The notes: generated by a model from the letters alone, not told the origin. A DNA stretch of 64,000 bases from Microlunatus elymi (GCF_007362775.1 NZ_CP041692.1:3100001-3164000); one strand, 5' to 3'; counted from the stretch's first letter, positions 54,081 to 64,000 are shown. Program-made: numbers and translations.

Positions 54081-54954
54081 CGCGCTGGCCCAGGACGGTG
54101 AGGGTGAAGGCGCCGGACTGCATTCCGGCCAGATCCACTGCCGCGTAACGGAATCCGGCGCGTTGGACGGCGCGGCGGATGTCGCCGTTCAGCGGCGGGG
54201 TCACGGCCCGCACGAGGTCGTCGGTGGGCAGTTCGATCCGGGCGATCTCGCCGTGGTGTCGGACTCGGAAGTCGGTGAAGCCCAGCTCCCGCAGAGCGGC
54301 TTCGGCCTGATCGATCTGCTGCAACTTCTCCGGGGTGACTTCCTGGTGGTGCGGGATCCGCGATGCCAAACAGGGCGCGGCGGGCTTGTCGGCCGACGGC
54401 AGCCGCCAGGCCCGCGCCAGCCGGCGTACCGCCTGCTTGTCCAGACCGGCCGCGGCCAGTGGCCGCAGCACCCGATGTTGGCTGGCCGCGGCGGCGCCGG
54501 GACGGTCCGGACGCAGCGCGTCGTCGGCGTTCTCCCCGTACGCGATCGCGTCCAACCCGTGCTCGGCCACCAGCTGATCATCGATCCGGGTGAACAGCTC
54601 GTCCTTGCAGAAGTAGCAGCGATCGGCACCGTTGGCGCGGTACTCCGGGCGTTCACCCTCGTGGGTCTCCACCTCGATCACCGGGGCGCCGATGAAGCGG
54701 GCGACCTCGTGCGCCGCGGCACGTTCGGCGGTGGCCAGGCTGGGCGAGACGCCGAGGATGGCGATCACCCGATCCGCGCCGAGCTCGCGGACCGCGGCGG
54801 CGAGCAGCACCGACGAGTCGACGCCGCCGGAGAACGCAACACCGAGGCGGCCGACGCCGGCGAACTGCCGCCGCAGTGCCTCGAGCTCGTCCTGGATCCC
54901 GATCTCTGCCTGGACGGTGGCCGGGTCGTCCACCGCGGCTGATTGCGACGTCAT
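54073..54954 (-). CDS. larE: Nickel-pincer cofactor biosynthesis sulfur transferase LarE
   Basis: A 293-residue PP-loop ATPase. LarE adenylates the pyridinium intermediate and donates sulfur to form the thiocarboxylates. The ATP-binding motif is VAFSGGVDSSVLLAAA near residue 38. The donor-site region reads DKPAAPCLASRIPHH, whose cysteine corresponds to the sulfur-donating residue of L. plantarum LarE. Additional cysteines are in RCYFCKDELF. ATG at 54954 has AAGGGG upstream. First gene of larE-larB-larC; no larA (lactate racemase or other target enzyme) is in the window. Confidence 0.92.
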   Translation of the reverse strand: MTSQSAAVDDPATVQAEIGIQDELEALRRQFAGVGRLGVAFSGGVDSSVLLAAAVRELGADRVIAILGVSPSLATAERAAAHEVARFIGAPVIEVETHEGERPEYRANGADRCYFCKDELFTRIDDQLVAEHGLDAIAYGENADDALRPDRPGAAAASQHRVLRPLAAAGLDKQAVRRLARAWRLPSADKPAAPCLASRIPHHQEVTPEKLQQIDQAEAALRELGFTDFRVRHHGEIARIELPTDDLVRAVTPPLNGDIRRAVQRAGFRYAAVDLAGMQSGAFTLTVLGQRDA

Positions 54955-55056
54955 GATTTGACCCCTTCGTGACGGCTGCCGGACCACCGTTCAGTCTGCC
55001 GCATCGCGAGCCGCCGTGCTGCGGTGGGGTGGATCCGGATCCGAGCCGCCGGGCGC

Positions 55057-56349
55057 TCAGGCGAAGTAGCGCAGCCACAGGTACGGGATGCAGATCGCGA
55101 TCGTCATCGCGGTCACGATCAGGCCGTACTTGGTGAAACCCCAGAAGGTGATGTCGATGTCGTTGCGTTTGGCGATGCCGATCATCACCACGTTGGCGCT
55201 GGCACCGATCGCGGTCGCGTTCCCGCCCAGGTCTGCGCCCAGCGCCAGCGCCCACCACAGCGGCTTGGCCACGTCACCGCCGGCCTGGACCAGGTCGGCG
55301 GTCAGCGGCGCCATCGTGGTCACGTACGGAATGTTGTCGATGATCCCGCTGAGCACCGCCGACCCGACCAGCAGCGCCAGGGCACCGGCCAGATAGTGGC
55401 CCTCGATCAGATCGCCGGCGGCCTTGCCGACAGCGTCGATGATGCCGAGGTTGACCAGCGAACCGACCATGATGAACAGCCCGGCGAAGAAGAGCAGGGT
55501 CTCCCACTCGACCTCGGAGAAGTTCTTCGCGTTGCCGAGCCGGGTGAGCAAGATCAACAAGCCGGAGCCGAGCAGCGCCACCACCGACACGTCCAAGCCG
55601 ATCACCGAGTGCAGCACGAACGCGGCCAGCACCAGACCGACCACGACCAGCGACTTGATCAACAACACCTTGTCCCGCAGCGCTTCGCGTTCGTTCAGGG
55701 CCATCACCCGGGCTGCCCGTTCGGGGTTGTAGACGAAGGCCGACCGGAACAGGAAGCGGCACAACACGATCAGGGCCGCCAACAGGATCACCACGATCGG
55801 CGCCGTGTTGATCAAGAAGTCGTTGAAGGACAGGTTGCCCCGGCTCGGGCTGGCGATGATGATGTTGGGCGGATCACCGATCAGGGTGGCCGCACCGCCG
55901 ATGTTGCTGGCCATCACTTCGGCAATCAGGTACGGGATCGGCGGCACGCCGAGCCGATCACAGACCAAGATCGTCACCGGTACCACCAACAGCACAGTGG
56001 TCACGTTGTCCAGGAATGCCGACAGCACGCCGGTGATCACGATCATCATCGCCATGATCACGAACGGCCGCCCGCGAGCCCGTTTGGCGGCCCAGATGGC
56101 CAAGAATTCGAAGATGCCGGTCTGCCGCAGGATGCCGACGATGATCATCATCCCGAGCAGCAGGAAGATCACATTCCAGTCGACGCCGGTCTCCTCGGAG
56201 AAGAAGGAGTGTTCGGCGTCGGTAGCACCGATCAGCACCATCGCCGCCGCACCGGCCAGGGCAACCGTGACCCGGGGCAGTTTCTCGGTGGCGATGAAGA
56301 AGTAGACGGCGACGAAGATCAACAGGGCCAGGACGATCTGTACGCTCAT
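55057..56349 (-). CDS. ArsB/NhaD-type ion transporter (IT superfamily)
   Basis: A 430-residue membrane protein with about 11-12 helices. Two inverted halves each carry a re-entrant motif: SAFLDNVTTVLLVVPVT with NIGGAATLIGDPPNIIIAS, and SGIIDNIPYVTTMAPL with ADLGGNATAIGASANVVMIG. This is the pattern of the ArsB/NhaD/P-protein permeases. It could export arsenite, sodium or another ion. Overlap of its ATG with the CBS gene's stop (ATGA) shows the two are coupled. Confidence 0.88.
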   Translation of the reverse strand: MSVQIVLALLIFVAVYFFIATEKLPRVTVALAGAAAMVLIGATDAEHSFFSEETGVDWNVIFLLLGMMIIVGILRQTGIFEFLAIWAAKRARGRPFVIMAMMIVITGVLSAFLDNVTTVLLVVPVTILVCDRLGVPPIPYLIAEVMASNIGGAATLIGDPPNIIIASPSRGNLSFNDFLINTAPIVVILLAALIVLCRFLFRSAFVYNPERAARVMALNEREALRDKVLLIKSLVVVGLVLAAFVLHSVIGLDVSVVALLGSGLLILLTRLGNAKNFSEVEWETLLFFAGLFIMVGSLVNLGIIDAVGKAAGDLIEGHYLAGALALLVGSAVLSGIIDNIPYVTTMAPLTADLVQAGGDVAKPLWWALALGADLGGNATAIGASANVVMIGIAKRNDIDITFWGFTKYGLIVTAMTIAICIPYLWLRYFA

Positions 56350-56828
56350 CCGTGCTCACCCGAGGCCGGCCCGGCCACGTTCAGCACGGCATCGAGCACG
56401 ATCGGCAAGGTGACCACGCGCGCCCCGTCGCGGCCGGCAGCCCCGACCACCGCGATCATCGAACCGGCGGACACCAACACGGCGGCGATCTCCAGCACGG
56501 TCGCATCCGCGTCCACCGTTGGCACTGGTCGCAGTCGGACCGCCTGGTCGGCGATCACCTCGGCCACCGTCTTGTCCCGCAGCGGCGCGATCAGTTCCTC
56601 GATCGCCTGCTCGTCCAGGGTTGCCGCCAGCGACGAGTCGTCCAGCAGATAGTCCGGCAATGCCAGCCGGAACACATCCAGCGCGGTGATCATGCCCAGC
56701 GGCGTACCGCGATCATCGGCGACGACGACGCCGATCTTGCCGCGGTCGGCGATCATCCGGCTGGCCTCGGCCACCGAACTTCGCCGACTGATCATCGGGG
56801 TCTCGACCTGGATGTCGCGTGCTCGCAT
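56346..56828 (-). CDS. CBS-domain pair protein
   Basis: A 160-residue protein of two CBS motifs: VETPMISRRSSVAEASRMIADRGKIGVVVADDRGTPLGMITALDVFR at the N-terminus, and AEVIADQAVRLRPVPTVDADATVLEIAAVLVSAGSMIAVV with a degenerate end. CBS pairs bind adenosyl nucleotides and regulate partners. Coupled to the ion permease gene, it probably regulates that transporter's activity according to energy state. ATG at 56828. Confidence 0.85.
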   Translation of the reverse strand: MRARDIQVETPMISRRSSVAEASRMIADRGKIGVVVADDRGTPLGMITALDVFRLALPDYLLDDSSLAATLDEQAIEELIAPLRDKTVAEVIADQAVRLRPVPTVDADATVLEIAAVLVSAGSMIAVVGAAGRDGARVVTLPIVLDAVLNVAGPASGEHG

Positions 56829-56865
56829 GCGTGTCCTTCCGTAGCCCGAGACACCCTAGTAGCCC

Positions 56866-56915
56866 GACTTGTCAGCGTCAGAAGGCGCTGTGGCGCTTCC
56901 TGACGCTGACAGGTC
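56866..56915. repeat. Extragenic palindrome, family 2, copy 2
   Basis: GACTTGTCAGCGTCAG and CTGACGCTGACAGGTC are near-perfect inverted arms, extended by GGCGC pairing around a short TGT loop. It ends 2 bases before the stop of the copper ATPase gene and may end that transcript. Its tip resembles that of the palindrome at 41644-41697. Confidence 0.7.
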
Positions 56916-56917
56916 GG

Positions 56918-59900
56918 TCAGTGGGCGTGGACGGTGAAGGGGGCGGTGATCACCCGGCCGTCGGGCAGGGCGAACTGGGCCCGGAGTTGGTACGTCCCCG
57001 CGTCCGGGAAGTCGGCATGCAGCGTCAGGTCCGGGCCGAAGCTGGTGCCGGGCAGGGCGAACACCGGCCGGCCACGATCGTCTGTGGTTTCGGCATGCTG
57101 GTGGGCGAACCAGCCGTCGTCGGACTTGATCATCACCACGTGCCCGGCCGCACCCAGGTACGGCTCGAGGTCGTCCACCGGACGTCCGGAGGCGTCGGTG
57201 AAGTGCAGGTCGAAGTCGCTCACCCCGCCCGCCACGGCGTCACCGTCCAGTCGGACCGTCACGCCGCCGACGGTGGCGCTGCGGACGTCGGTCGCCGGCT
57301 GCGCAGCGGCCGCCGGTGCGTCGCCCGAGACCCGCACCCGCTGCTCGTCCAGGATGTCGGTCATCTGCCCCTGACGCCGGAACTCGGTCCGCAGGCTGTA
57401 CTCGCCGCCGGTCGGGAAGTTGGTTGTCACCCGCAACTCGCCGGCTCGCCCGGTCGGCTCCGGATGCAGATGGCTGAAGGTGCCCAGGTCGGTCCGGTTG
57501 ATGATCAGGTGCGCCCAGACCTGATGGGTACGAACCAGATCGGTGATCGGCCGGCCGGTCTGCTCGTCGATCAGTCGCAGCGTCAGCGTCGCGGGCGTGC
57601 CGGGGCGCAACGACCGGGCGCGGTCGAGTTCGACCCGTACGCCGGCCTCGTGAGCCGGCACCGGCGGGGTGTCGGTGGTCTCCATCACGCTCATCGCCGG
57701 CCGGGCCGGCATGCCCATGCCCTGACTCCAGGCGAGGATCCCGTTCATCCCTCGCTGGGCCGGCTCGGTCCGGCTGGCCCAGGTGAATCCGGCGCCGATG
57801 GCGAGCGCGAGCACGGCCACCGTGATCAAGTACGCGTAGCCACCGACCCGCGATCTCAGCGGCGGATGGGCGACTTCCTCGGCGGTGTTCGGTCGGCGAT
57901 AGCGCCGCAGCCGCAGCGCGTTGGTGACCACCGAGACCGAGCTCATCGCCATCGCGGCCGAGGCCAGCACCGGGTCCAGCAGGAGTCCGTTCACCCCGTA
58001 CAGCACACCGGCGGCGACCGGGATCAACAGCAGGTTGTAGCCGAACGCCCAGCCCAGGCCCTGCTTGATCGTGCTGACGGTCCGCCGGGACAGGCCGATC
58101 GCGGCCACGATGCCGCGCAGATCGCCACCCAGCAAGGTGATGTCGGAAGCCGCGATCGCGACGTCGGTGCCGGTGCCGATGGCGATCCCCAGGTCGGCGG
58201 TGGCCAGCGCGGGTGCGTCGTTGATGCCGTCGCCGACCATCGCGACCAACCGGCCGTCGGCCTGCAGCTCCGCCACTCGAGCGGCCTTGTCGGCCGGCAA
58301 CACCTCGGCGATCACATTGTCGATGCCGACCTGGCTCGCGACCGCCTCCGCGGTCCGGGCGTTGTCGCCGGTGAGCATCCAGACAGCCAATCCGAGCGCC
58401 TTCAGCTGGGCGATCGCCTCCGCCGACTCGGGTTTGATCGGGTCGGCCACGCTGAGCAGGCCGGCCAGCCGGCCGTCGACCGCGACGAACATCGGCGTCG
58501 CGCCGCCGGCGGCCCGCTCGGCCGCGGCCGCCGTCAGCGGTGTGGGATCGATCGAGGCTCCGGTCAGCAGCGCACGGTTGCCGACCAGGACCGTACGGCC
58601 GCCGACCTCACCCCGTACGCCCTGGCCGGGAACCGCGGTGAAGTCGTCGGTGCGCTCCAGCGACAGCCCGCGGTCGGCCGCGGCAGCGGTGACCGCAGCG
58701 GCCAGCGGGTGTTCGCTGCCGGTCTCGACCGCGGCGACCAACGCCAGCAATTCGTTCTCGGTCAGCTCGCCGGTCGGCTCGACCGCCGTCACCGTCGGCC
58801 GGCCCGCGGTGATCGTGCCGGTCTTGTCCAGCACCACCGCGTCCAGTCTGTGCGCGGTCTGCAGTGCCTCACTGCTGCTGATCAGCATGCCCAGTTCGGC
58901 AGCCCGGCCGGTGCCGACCATCACCGCGGTTGGTGTGGCCAGCCCGAGCGCGCACGGGCAGGCGATGATCAACACCGCCACCGTGGTGGTGATCGCCAGC
59001 GTCAGCCGGTCGGTCTCGGGGCCGAAGATCATCCAGGCCGCGAACGTGCCGGCGGCGATGATCAACACCGCCGGGACGAAGATCGACGAGATCCGGTCGG
59101 CCAGCTTTTGCAAGGCGGGCTTGGAAGCCTGCGCGTCCTCGACCAGTTGGATGATCTTGCTCAGGGTGCTCTGCTCGCCGACCGCGGTGGCGGTGATCAC
59201 CATCGAACCGGTCACGTTCATGGTCGCGCCGATCACCTGATCGCCGGCCTGCTTGCGCACCGGCAGACTCTCCCCGGTGATCATCGACTCGTCCACCGTG
59301 GAACCGCCGTCGGTCACCACCCCGTCGACCGGGATCTTCTCCCCCGGCCGGACCCGGACCAGGTCACCGGACCGGACCTGATCAACTCCGATCGCGGTCT
59401 CCCGACCGTCCCGGATCACCGTCGCCGTCTTGGGCGCCAGTCCTACGAGGGCCTGGATCGCCGACACCGTACGATGCCGGGCGCGCCGCTCCAGCCAGCG
59501 GCCGAGCAGCACGAACCCGATGATCGCCAACGCGGTCTCGAAGTAGACGTGCAGCGGCAGCCCCCAGCGTTCGGCCAGCCCCGGCCAGAGGGTGACGAAG
59601 GCGCTGTAGCCGTACGCGACCACGGTGCCGAGCGCGACCAGCGTGTTCATGGTGGTGCTGCGATGCCGGGCGGCCTGCCAGGCGGATCGGTAGATGTCGG
59701 CACCGGCCCAGAACTGGACCGCGGTGGCGACCACCAGCATCGCCGGCATCAGCCAGTCCATCGCGTCGGGGTAGATCGGAACGTACATCGCGGCCATCAG
59801 CACCCCGGCCGCGATCAGCGCCACCTGCCAGCGCCGCTTCAGCCCGGTGAGTGCGGGATCGGTCGCCGGCGCGAACTCCTGCCTCGCCGACTCGCTCGTC

Positions 59901-60199
59901 TCGTCCGCCCCGGCGGTCGTCGCCGACGACTCCGGCTTCGGCGGTGTCCGGGGCGTGCCGACGTACCCGGCCTTGGTGACGGCGTCGACCAGCCGCTGCA
60001 CCTCGACCGCACCCGGCTCGAACCGTACGGTCGCGGTCTCGGCAGCCAGGTTGACGGTCGCGTCGCTGACCCCGTCGACCTTGCACAGCGCCTTCTCCAC
60101 CCGACCGACGCAGGACGCGCAGGTCATCCCGTCGATGTCGAGCACCCGGCTGGCCAGGGCTGGGTCGGAGCCGGATCGGGTCGGTGACGCGGTGGACAT
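56918..60199 (-). CDS. copA: Copper-type P1B ATPase fused to an extracytoplasmic metal-binding-like domain
   Basis: A 1,093-residue protein. Residues 18-85 are one heavy-metal-associated domain ([18 protein letters not shown]). The ATPase core follows: actuator TGES, membrane motif [13 protein letters not shown] (CPC, about 415), phosphorylation site DKTGTIT (about 460), SEHPLAAAV and [16 protein letters not shown]. This fits Cu+ export. After the normal last helix there is one more ([20 protein letters not shown], about 790-810), which should place the C-terminal 280 residues outside the cell. These contain a Met-rich stretch ([14 protein letters not shown]) and two beta-type repeats with HLHPEP and FAHQHAE. 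Such a tail is unusual for CopA. ATG at 60199, just downstream of a CsoR-like operator. Confidence 0.88.
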   Translation of the reverse strand: MSTASPTRSGSDPALASRVLDIDGMTCASCVGRVEKALCKVDGVSDATVNLAAETATVRFEPGAVEVQRLVDAVTKAGYVGTPRTPPKPESSATTAGADETSESARQEFAPATDPALTGLKRRWQVALIAAGVLMAAMYVPIYPDAMDWLMPAMLVVATAVQFWAGADIYRSAWQAARHRSTTMNTLVALGTVVAYGYSAFVTLWPGLAERWGLPLHVYFETALAIIGFVLLGRWLERRARHRTVSAIQALVGLAPKTATVIRDGRETAIGVDQVRSGDLVRVRPGEKIPVDGVVTDGGSTVDESMITGESLPVRKQAGDQVIGATMNVTGSMVITATAVGEQSTLSKIIQLVEDAQASKPALQKLADRISSIFVPAVLIIAAGTFAAWMIFGPETDRLTLAITTTVAVLIIACPCALGLATPTAVMVGTGRAAELGMLISSSEALQTAHRLDAVVLDKTGTITAGRPTVTAVEPTGELTENELLALVAAVETGSEHPLAAAVTAAAADRGLSLERTDDFTAVPGQGVRGEVGGRTVLVGNRALLTGASIDPTPLTAAAAERAAGGATPMFVAVDGRLAGLLSVADPIKPESAEAIAQLKALGLAVWMLTGDNARTAEAVASQVGIDNVIAEVLPADKAARVAELQADGRLVAMVGDGINDAPALATADLGIAIGTGTDVAIAASDITLLGGDLRGIVAAIGLSRRTVSTIKQGLGWAFGYNLLLIPVAAGVLYGVNGLLLDPVLASAAMAMSSVSVVTNALRLRRYRRPNTAEEVAHPPLRSRVGGYAYLITVAVLALAIGAGFTWASRTEPAQRGMNGILAWSQGMGMPARPAMSVMETTDTPPVPAHEAGVRVELDRARSLRPGTPATLTLRLIDEQTGRPITDLVRTHQVWAHLIINRTDLGTFSHLHPEPTGRAGELRVTTNFPTGGEYSLRTEFRRQGQMTDILDEQRVRVSGDAPAAAAQPATDVRSATVGGVTVRLDGDAVAGGVSDFDLHFTDASGRPVDDLEPYLGAAGHVVMIKSDDGWFAHQHAETTDDRGRPVFALPGTSFGPDLTLHADFPDAGTYQLRAQFALPDGRVITAPFTVHAH

Positions 60200-60209
60200 G
60201 CCGGCACTA

Positions 60210-60224
60210 TACCCCCACGGGGTA
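60210..60224. promoter_or_regulatory. CsoR-like copper operator
   Basis: TACCCCCACGGGGTA is a perfect palindrome (TACCCC-CAC-GGGGTA), close to known CsoR/RicR operators with their ACCCC...GGGGT core. It ends 11 bases upstream of the copA ATG, so repressor binding would overlap the transcription or translation start. The csoR gene is not in the window. Confidence 0.8.
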
Positions 60225-60283
60225 CGGGTTGTCAGTGAGACGCCCACTGCCGGCCACCGAACCGCGAGGAGGATGATGACGGC

Positions 60284-61210
60284 GTGAAAATCCTGCACCC
60301 GGCCAACAGCAATCTCGCCGCTTCCAACGTCGTCCTCGGACTGATGCGGATCTCGTCGCTGGACGACGAGCAGATCCGCGAGCTCGTCGCCGCCGCACGG
60401 GACACCGGCATCAACGTCTTCGATCATGCCGACATCTACGGCGGTGATCATGGGTGCGAGCGTCGCTTCGGCGAGGCGATCACCCTGAGCGCGTCGGAGC
60501 GCGAGTCGGTGATCATCCAGTCCAAGGTCGGCATCCGGCCCGGCTACTTCGACTTCTCCGCCGAGCACATCGTCGCGTCGGTGACCGAGTCGCTGACGGC
60601 GCTGCGCACCGACTACCTCGACGCCCTGCTGCTGCATCGTCCCGACACCCTGGTCGAGCCGGACGAGGTCGCCGCCGCGTTCGAGCAGCTGCACAGTGCC
60701 GGGAAGGTGCGGACGTTCGGCGTCTCCAACCACACGCCGGGACAGATCGAGTTGCTGAAGAAGTCGGTCCGGCAGCCGTTGATCTTCAACCAGGTGCAGT
60801 TGAGCATCACCCACGCTCCCCTGTTCGCCTCCGGGATCGCGGCCAACATGGCCGGCCTGGAGCAGTCGGTGGTCCGCGACAACGGGCTGCTCGACTACAG
60901 CCGGCTGAACGAGATCACCTTGCAGGCTTGGAGTCCCTTCCAGAAGGGCTTCTTCGACGGTGTCTTCATCGGTGATCGGGAGAACTACGCCGAGCTCAAT
61001 GATCAACTCGATGCGCTGGCGAAGAAGTACGACGTCACCCCGACCGGGATCGCGGTCGCCTGGATCACCCGGCATCCGGCCGACATCCAGGTTGTGCTGG
61101 GCACCACCAAGCCGGAACGGGTGCGCGAGTCGGCCGCCGGCTCCGAGGTCCCGCTGACCCGCGAGGAGTGGTACGGCCTGTTCAAGGCCGCCGGTTACGT
61201 CGTCCCGTGA
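60284..61210 (+). CDS. Aldo/keto reductase, B (YdhF-like)
   Basis: A 308-residue NADPH-dependent reductase close to E. coli YdhF. Catalytic residues appear in [24 protein letters not shown] (Asp, Tyr), [12 protein letters not shown] (Lys) and [24 protein letters not shown] (His). The late [26 protein letters not shown] binds the cofactor phosphate. The substrate is unknown. GTG at 60284 with GAGGAGGATGAT upstream. It is divergent from copA and its stop overlaps the MFS start (GTGA). Confidence 0.92.
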   Translation: MKILHPANSNLAASNVVLGLMRISSLDDEQIRELVAAARDTGINVFDHADIYGGDHGCERRFGEAITLSASERESVIIQSKVGIRPGYFDFSAEHIVASVTESLTALRTDYLDALLLHRPDTLVEPDEVAAAFEQLHSAGKVRTFGVSNHTPGQIELLKKSVRQPLIFNQVQLSITHAPLFASGIAANMAGLEQSVVRDNGLLDYSRLNEITLQAWSPFQKGFFDGVFIGDRENYAELNDQLDALAKKYDVTPTGIAVAWITRHPADIQVVLGTTKPERVRESAAGSEVPLTREEWYGLFKAAGYVVP

Positions 61211-62463
61211 CGCAGACTCCCGGCACCGGGGCGCCGGTCAAGTTCGCCGCCCTGCGCAATCGGCACTCCCGGCCGTACCTGTTCACGGCCGGTCTGTCGA
61301 TGATGGGCGACAACAACGAGCACGTGATCACGTACTGGGTGCTGTGGGAGAAGTTCCATTCCCCCGCGCTCGTCGGCTTCGAGGTGATCAGTCACTGGTT
61401 GCCGTTCCTGCTGTTCTCGGTCTGGTTCGGCACCCTGGCGGAGAAGTACGACTGCCGCCGGCTGATCCAGATCTCCCAGGGCCTGTTCATGTTCGTCTCG
61501 ATCATGTGGGGCGTGCTGTTCGCCACCGGCTCGCTGCAGATGTGGGAGGCCTGCGTGCTGCTGGTCCTGCACGGGATGGCCGGGTCGATGTGGGGACCAG
61601 CCGAACAGCTGATGCTGCACGACTTCGTCGAACGCAAGGACCTGCCCAGCGCGGTCCGGTTGAACGCGACCTTCCGCAGCCTCGGTGTGCTGTTCGGTCC
61701 GGCGGTCGGCTCCGCGCTGCTGCTCGGGCTGGGACCGTCGCTGGGGATCTTCGCCAACGTGTTGTTCTACCTGCCGATGATGATCTTGATGTTCAAGATC
61801 CCGTACACCGGTCACACCCGGGACGCCGGGATCGAACGCCCCAAGGTGACGATCGTCGACTCGGTCCGGGTGTTGCGGGAGGTCCGGGCCAACCGCGTGC
61901 TGGTGAGCATGATCATCCTGGCTGGGTTGGCGGCGGTCACCATCGGCGGATCGTTGCAAGTGGCGATGCCGATCTTCGCCGGCAAGCTCGGTGCCGGCAC
62001 CGCCGGACTCGCGTACGGGGTGTTGCTGTTCGCCAACGGCGCCGGCGCGGTGCTCGGCGGCTTCCTGCTGGAGGCGACCGGTGCGATCAAACCCAACCTG
62101 TCCTGGGCGATCATCGGCACCGCGATGTTCGGTGTCACCACGTTGATCTTCGCCACCACTGGCAGTTATGTCGTCGCGGTGATCGCGTTGCTGATCGGCG
62201 GCGTGGCCAACATGGCGTCGATGTCGATCACCCAGAGCATCGTCCAGTTGGAGGCGCCGCCGGGCGATCGCGGCCGGGTGTTCGGCGTGTTCGGCATGTT
62301 CGGCAGCGGTCTGCGAGTGGTCGGCGGCGCCACCCTGAGCGGGCTCGGCCTGCTGGTCGGCACCACCCAGTCGGTGGCGATCTGTGCCGCCATCTTCATC
62401 GTCGGCACGCTGGTCGTCGGCCTGTACGCCCGCAGCGGCCGGGCTCGAGCGGCCGTGCACTGA
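61207..62463 (+). CDS. MFS transporter
   Basis: A 418-residue protein with about 12 hydrophobic helices. N-terminal part reads [29 protein letters not shown], then [22 protein letters not shown] (motif A-like) and [37 protein letters not shown], a pattern of the MFS_3/enterobactin-exporter-like group. Substrate unknown. The GTG at 61207 overlaps the reductase stop, so the two are translationally coupled. Confidence 0.9.
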   Translation: MTQTPGTGAPVKFAALRNRHSRPYLFTAGLSMMGDNNEHVITYWVLWEKFHSPALVGFEVISHWLPFLLFSVWFGTLAEKYDCRRLIQISQGLFMFVSIMWGVLFATGSLQMWEACVLLVLHGMAGSMWGPAEQLMLHDFVERKDLPSAVRLNATFRSLGVLFGPAVGSALLLGLGPSLGIFANVLFYLPMMILMFKIPYTGHTRDAGIERPKVTIVDSVRVLREVRANRVLVSMIILAGLAAVTIGGSLQVAMPIFAGKLGAGTAGLAYGVLLFANGAGAVLGGFLLEATGAIKPNLSWAIIGTAMFGVTTLIFATTGSYVVAVIALLIGGVANMASMSITQSIVQLEAPPGDRGRVFGVFGMFGSGLRVVGGATLSGLGLLVGTTQSVAICAAIFIVGTLVVGLYARSGRARAAVH

Positions 62464-62486
62464 AGCTCAGCCCAATGGATGCAGAC

Positions 62487-64000
62487 TCAGCGGGCGTCGC
62501 TCTGCAGGAGGCTGAGGGCGCGCGCCCTGCGGACCGCCTCGTTGCGCCGGGACACCGCGAGCTTGCGCAGGATGTTGCGGATGTGGGTGCGGATCGTGTT
62601 GACCGAGACGAACATGGCCGCGGCGATCTCGTCCGTGGTGAGCAACTCGGCCAGGTAGCCGAGCACCTCCGTCTCCCTGGGCGTCAACGGCTCGATCACA
62701 CTCGGCTCCGTGGCCAGCGAGTCCGGTTGACCGATCGCCGCCCGGTTGACCACCACCCGGAGCGCCGGTGTCGCGCCGGCCGTCCGAACGCGCGTCCGAG
62801 CTGCCCCCGATCGATCGCCACTCAGTCGCTTGCCATCCACCCGATCGCGAGCGCCGGGATCGTACCCGGTGCGATCGCTGGTCGCCGTTGCGGCGGTTAC
62901 CGGCGTCAGCGGGCCCCGGCTGGGCCCTGGAACGTCGGGAATCTGGCCCTTGGCCCGATACCACTCGGCGGCACGACGCCTGAGGCGCGTCAGCCGCGAC
63001 GGGGAGCCGTTGGCGAGCTCGGCGACCAGGAATTCGCGGAAGAAGGGGTGATAGCGATACCACCCCGGCGGCGAGACCGCCTCGAGGAGCACATTGGCCC
63101 GAGCCAGACGCGCCAGCGTACGAGCCGCCAGGCGTCCACCGAGCGCCTCGATCAACCCCGGTTCCAGCACGTCGACCACACTGGTGCGCAACAGGACCTC
63201 CCGTTCCTGCGGCGTCTGGGTTCGCAGCATCTCCGCCATCAGGAACTGCGAGATGTCGCCGGTATCGCCGGCCAATCGCGGGATCTGCACCTCGGGATCG
63301 GCGCCGCGCTCCAACTCCAGCGACGCGAATCGAATCCCGGCCGCCCAGCCGCGCGCGTGCTCGGTAAGCCTCGCCACGGCCGGCGGCCCGACCTCGATCC
63401 CGCCGCGCTCCAGCAGTTCACCCGTCTCGCCGGCGGTGAAGGCCAGGTCGGCCATCCCGACCTCGGCGATCGTGCCCGACAGCCGCAGCCGCGCCAGTGG
63501 CAGCTTCGGATCCGTCCGACACACCAACATCGGCCGGAACTTGCCGCCGCTGTGTCCCAACAGGAAGATCAGTCCGTCGGTCAGCACCGCGTCGGCCAGA
63601 TCGTAGCCGTCCAACACGATCGAGACCGGACGATCCAGCTCGGCCAGCATCGAGCCGAGACGATTCAACGTCCGGCGCGGAGCCCGCGGACCGGAGTACT
63701 GCGCGTCCGGCGGCAACGGCCCCACAGCCGCGCACAGGCCGGCGATGATCAGCGGCCACAGGATGCTGGGCCGCTCGTCGCCCGGCTCGAAGGAGACCCA
63801 GCCGACCGCGTCCCGGCCCGCGCGGCGAGCCCAGGCCGACACGGCGACGGTCTTGCCGCTGCCCGCGGGCGCCCGGACCAGGGTGACCGCCGACGCGGCC
63901 GCCCGACTCAGCTGGTCGGCCACTCGTGGCCGATCGACGTACCACGGCGGCACCTCCGGCGGCGCCAACCGAGCGGCCAGCAGCCGATCGGCGGCGACGC
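62487..64000 (-). CDS. LuxR-type regulator with AAA ATPase domain (5' end outside the window)
   Basis: At least 504 residues, with the frame open to the window end. The ATPase domain has a Walker A (VRAPAGSGKTVAVSAWA), Walker B-like VSIVLDGYDLA and a winged region (WYRYHPFFREFLVAEL). The C-terminus is a LuxR helix-turn-helix: PLTPRETEVLGYLAELLTTDEIAAAMFVSVNTIRTHIRNILRKLAVSRRNEAVRRA. MalT-like regulators normally carry a long TPR region between these parts; here only a Pro/Arg-rich linker of about 100 residues is present. The start of the reading frame beyond 64000 is not visible. Confidence 0.85.
   Translation of the reverse strand, partial: VAADRLLAARLAPPEVPPWYVDRPRVADQLSRAAASAVTLVRAPAGSGKTVAVSAWARRAGRDAVGWVSFEPGDERPSILWPLIIAGLCAAVGPLPPDAQYSGPRAPRRTLNRLGSMLAELDRPVSIVLDGYDLADAVLTDGLIFLLGHSGGKFRPMLVCRTDPKLPLARLRLSGTIAEVGMADLAFTAGETGELLERGGIEVGPPAVARLTEHARGWAAGIRFASLELERGADPEVQIPRLAGDTGDISQFLMAEMLRTQTPQEREVLLRTSVVDVLEPGLIEALGGRLAARTLARLARANVLLEAVSPPGWYRYHPFFREFLVAELANGSPSRLTRLRRRAAEWYRAKGQIPDVPGPSRGPLTPVTAATATSDRTGYDPGARDRVDGKRLSGDRSGAARTRVRTAGATPALRVVVNRAAIGQPDSLATEPSVIEPLTPRETEVLGYLAELLTTDEIAAAMFVSVNTIRTHIRNILRKLAVSRRNEAVRRARALSLLQSDAR

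Overview
The window is high-GC actinobacterial chromosome. The evidence is uniform high-GC codon use outside one anomalous block, GTG/ATG starts with purine-rich ribosome sites, a DevR/DosR-type regulator, an FxsA-Lnt pair, a LiaF/DUF1707-type gene and CsoR-like copper control. A soil or sludge Propionibacteriaceae such as Microlunatus would fit, but that is inference. No rRNA, tRNA or CRISPR array was recognised.

Left part (1-19.3 kb): a C-terminal scrap of a + strand gene with a strong terminator, then fxsA and lnt (membrane/lipoprotein functions). Next comes a hypoxia and nitrate-respiration block: narGHJI on the minus strand, then a divergent universal stress protein and a DosR-like response regulator, two coupled flavin-reductase-like split-barrel proteins, a DoxX-like membrane protein, a three-cysteine SufR-like regulator and a hemerythrin. 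DosR-like boxes lie upstream of usp, doxX and the hemerythrin, and a second sequence motif is shared by the nar/usp region and the SufR-like gene. After that come an Lrp regulator, a 5'-3' exonuclease, a frameshifted SDR gene and two APH-fold phosphotransferases.

Centre (19.3-40.6 kb): a cell-surface polymer cluster. It holds a TagF-like polymerase, a tandem double-TagF membrane protein, two GT2-TagF fusion genes flanking an intact IS256-family element, a methyltransferase, a GT61 enzyme, another TagF-like protein with an unassigned beta-rich region, and a Bcs1-like fusion of cytidylyltransferase and reductase. That last enzyme suggests CDP-ribitol supply, so the TagF-like proteins may build a poly(ribitol-phosphate) or mixed wall polymer. 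The left edge of the cluster coincides with a 5'-truncated DUF1707 gene. The 3' thirds of the two fusion genes are almost identical and strongly depleted of G on the coding strand and at third codon positions.

Right part (40.6-64 kb): a LacI regulator, a secreted GH25-like protein, threonine aldolase, a sulfotransferase-like protein, PhzF and lipoate ligase, a TetR/MFS efflux pair with a twin palindromic operator, a shortened thioesterase, an aldo/keto reductase, the nickel-pincer cofactor genes larE-larB-larC, an ion permease with a CBS protein, a copper P-type ATPase fused to an extra exported domain and preceded by a CsoR-like operator, a second aldo/keto reductase with an MFS protein, and a LuxR-type ATPase regulator cut by the window end.

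Three 59-bp copies of one palindromic repeat and two copies of a second palindrome family are scattered between the genes.
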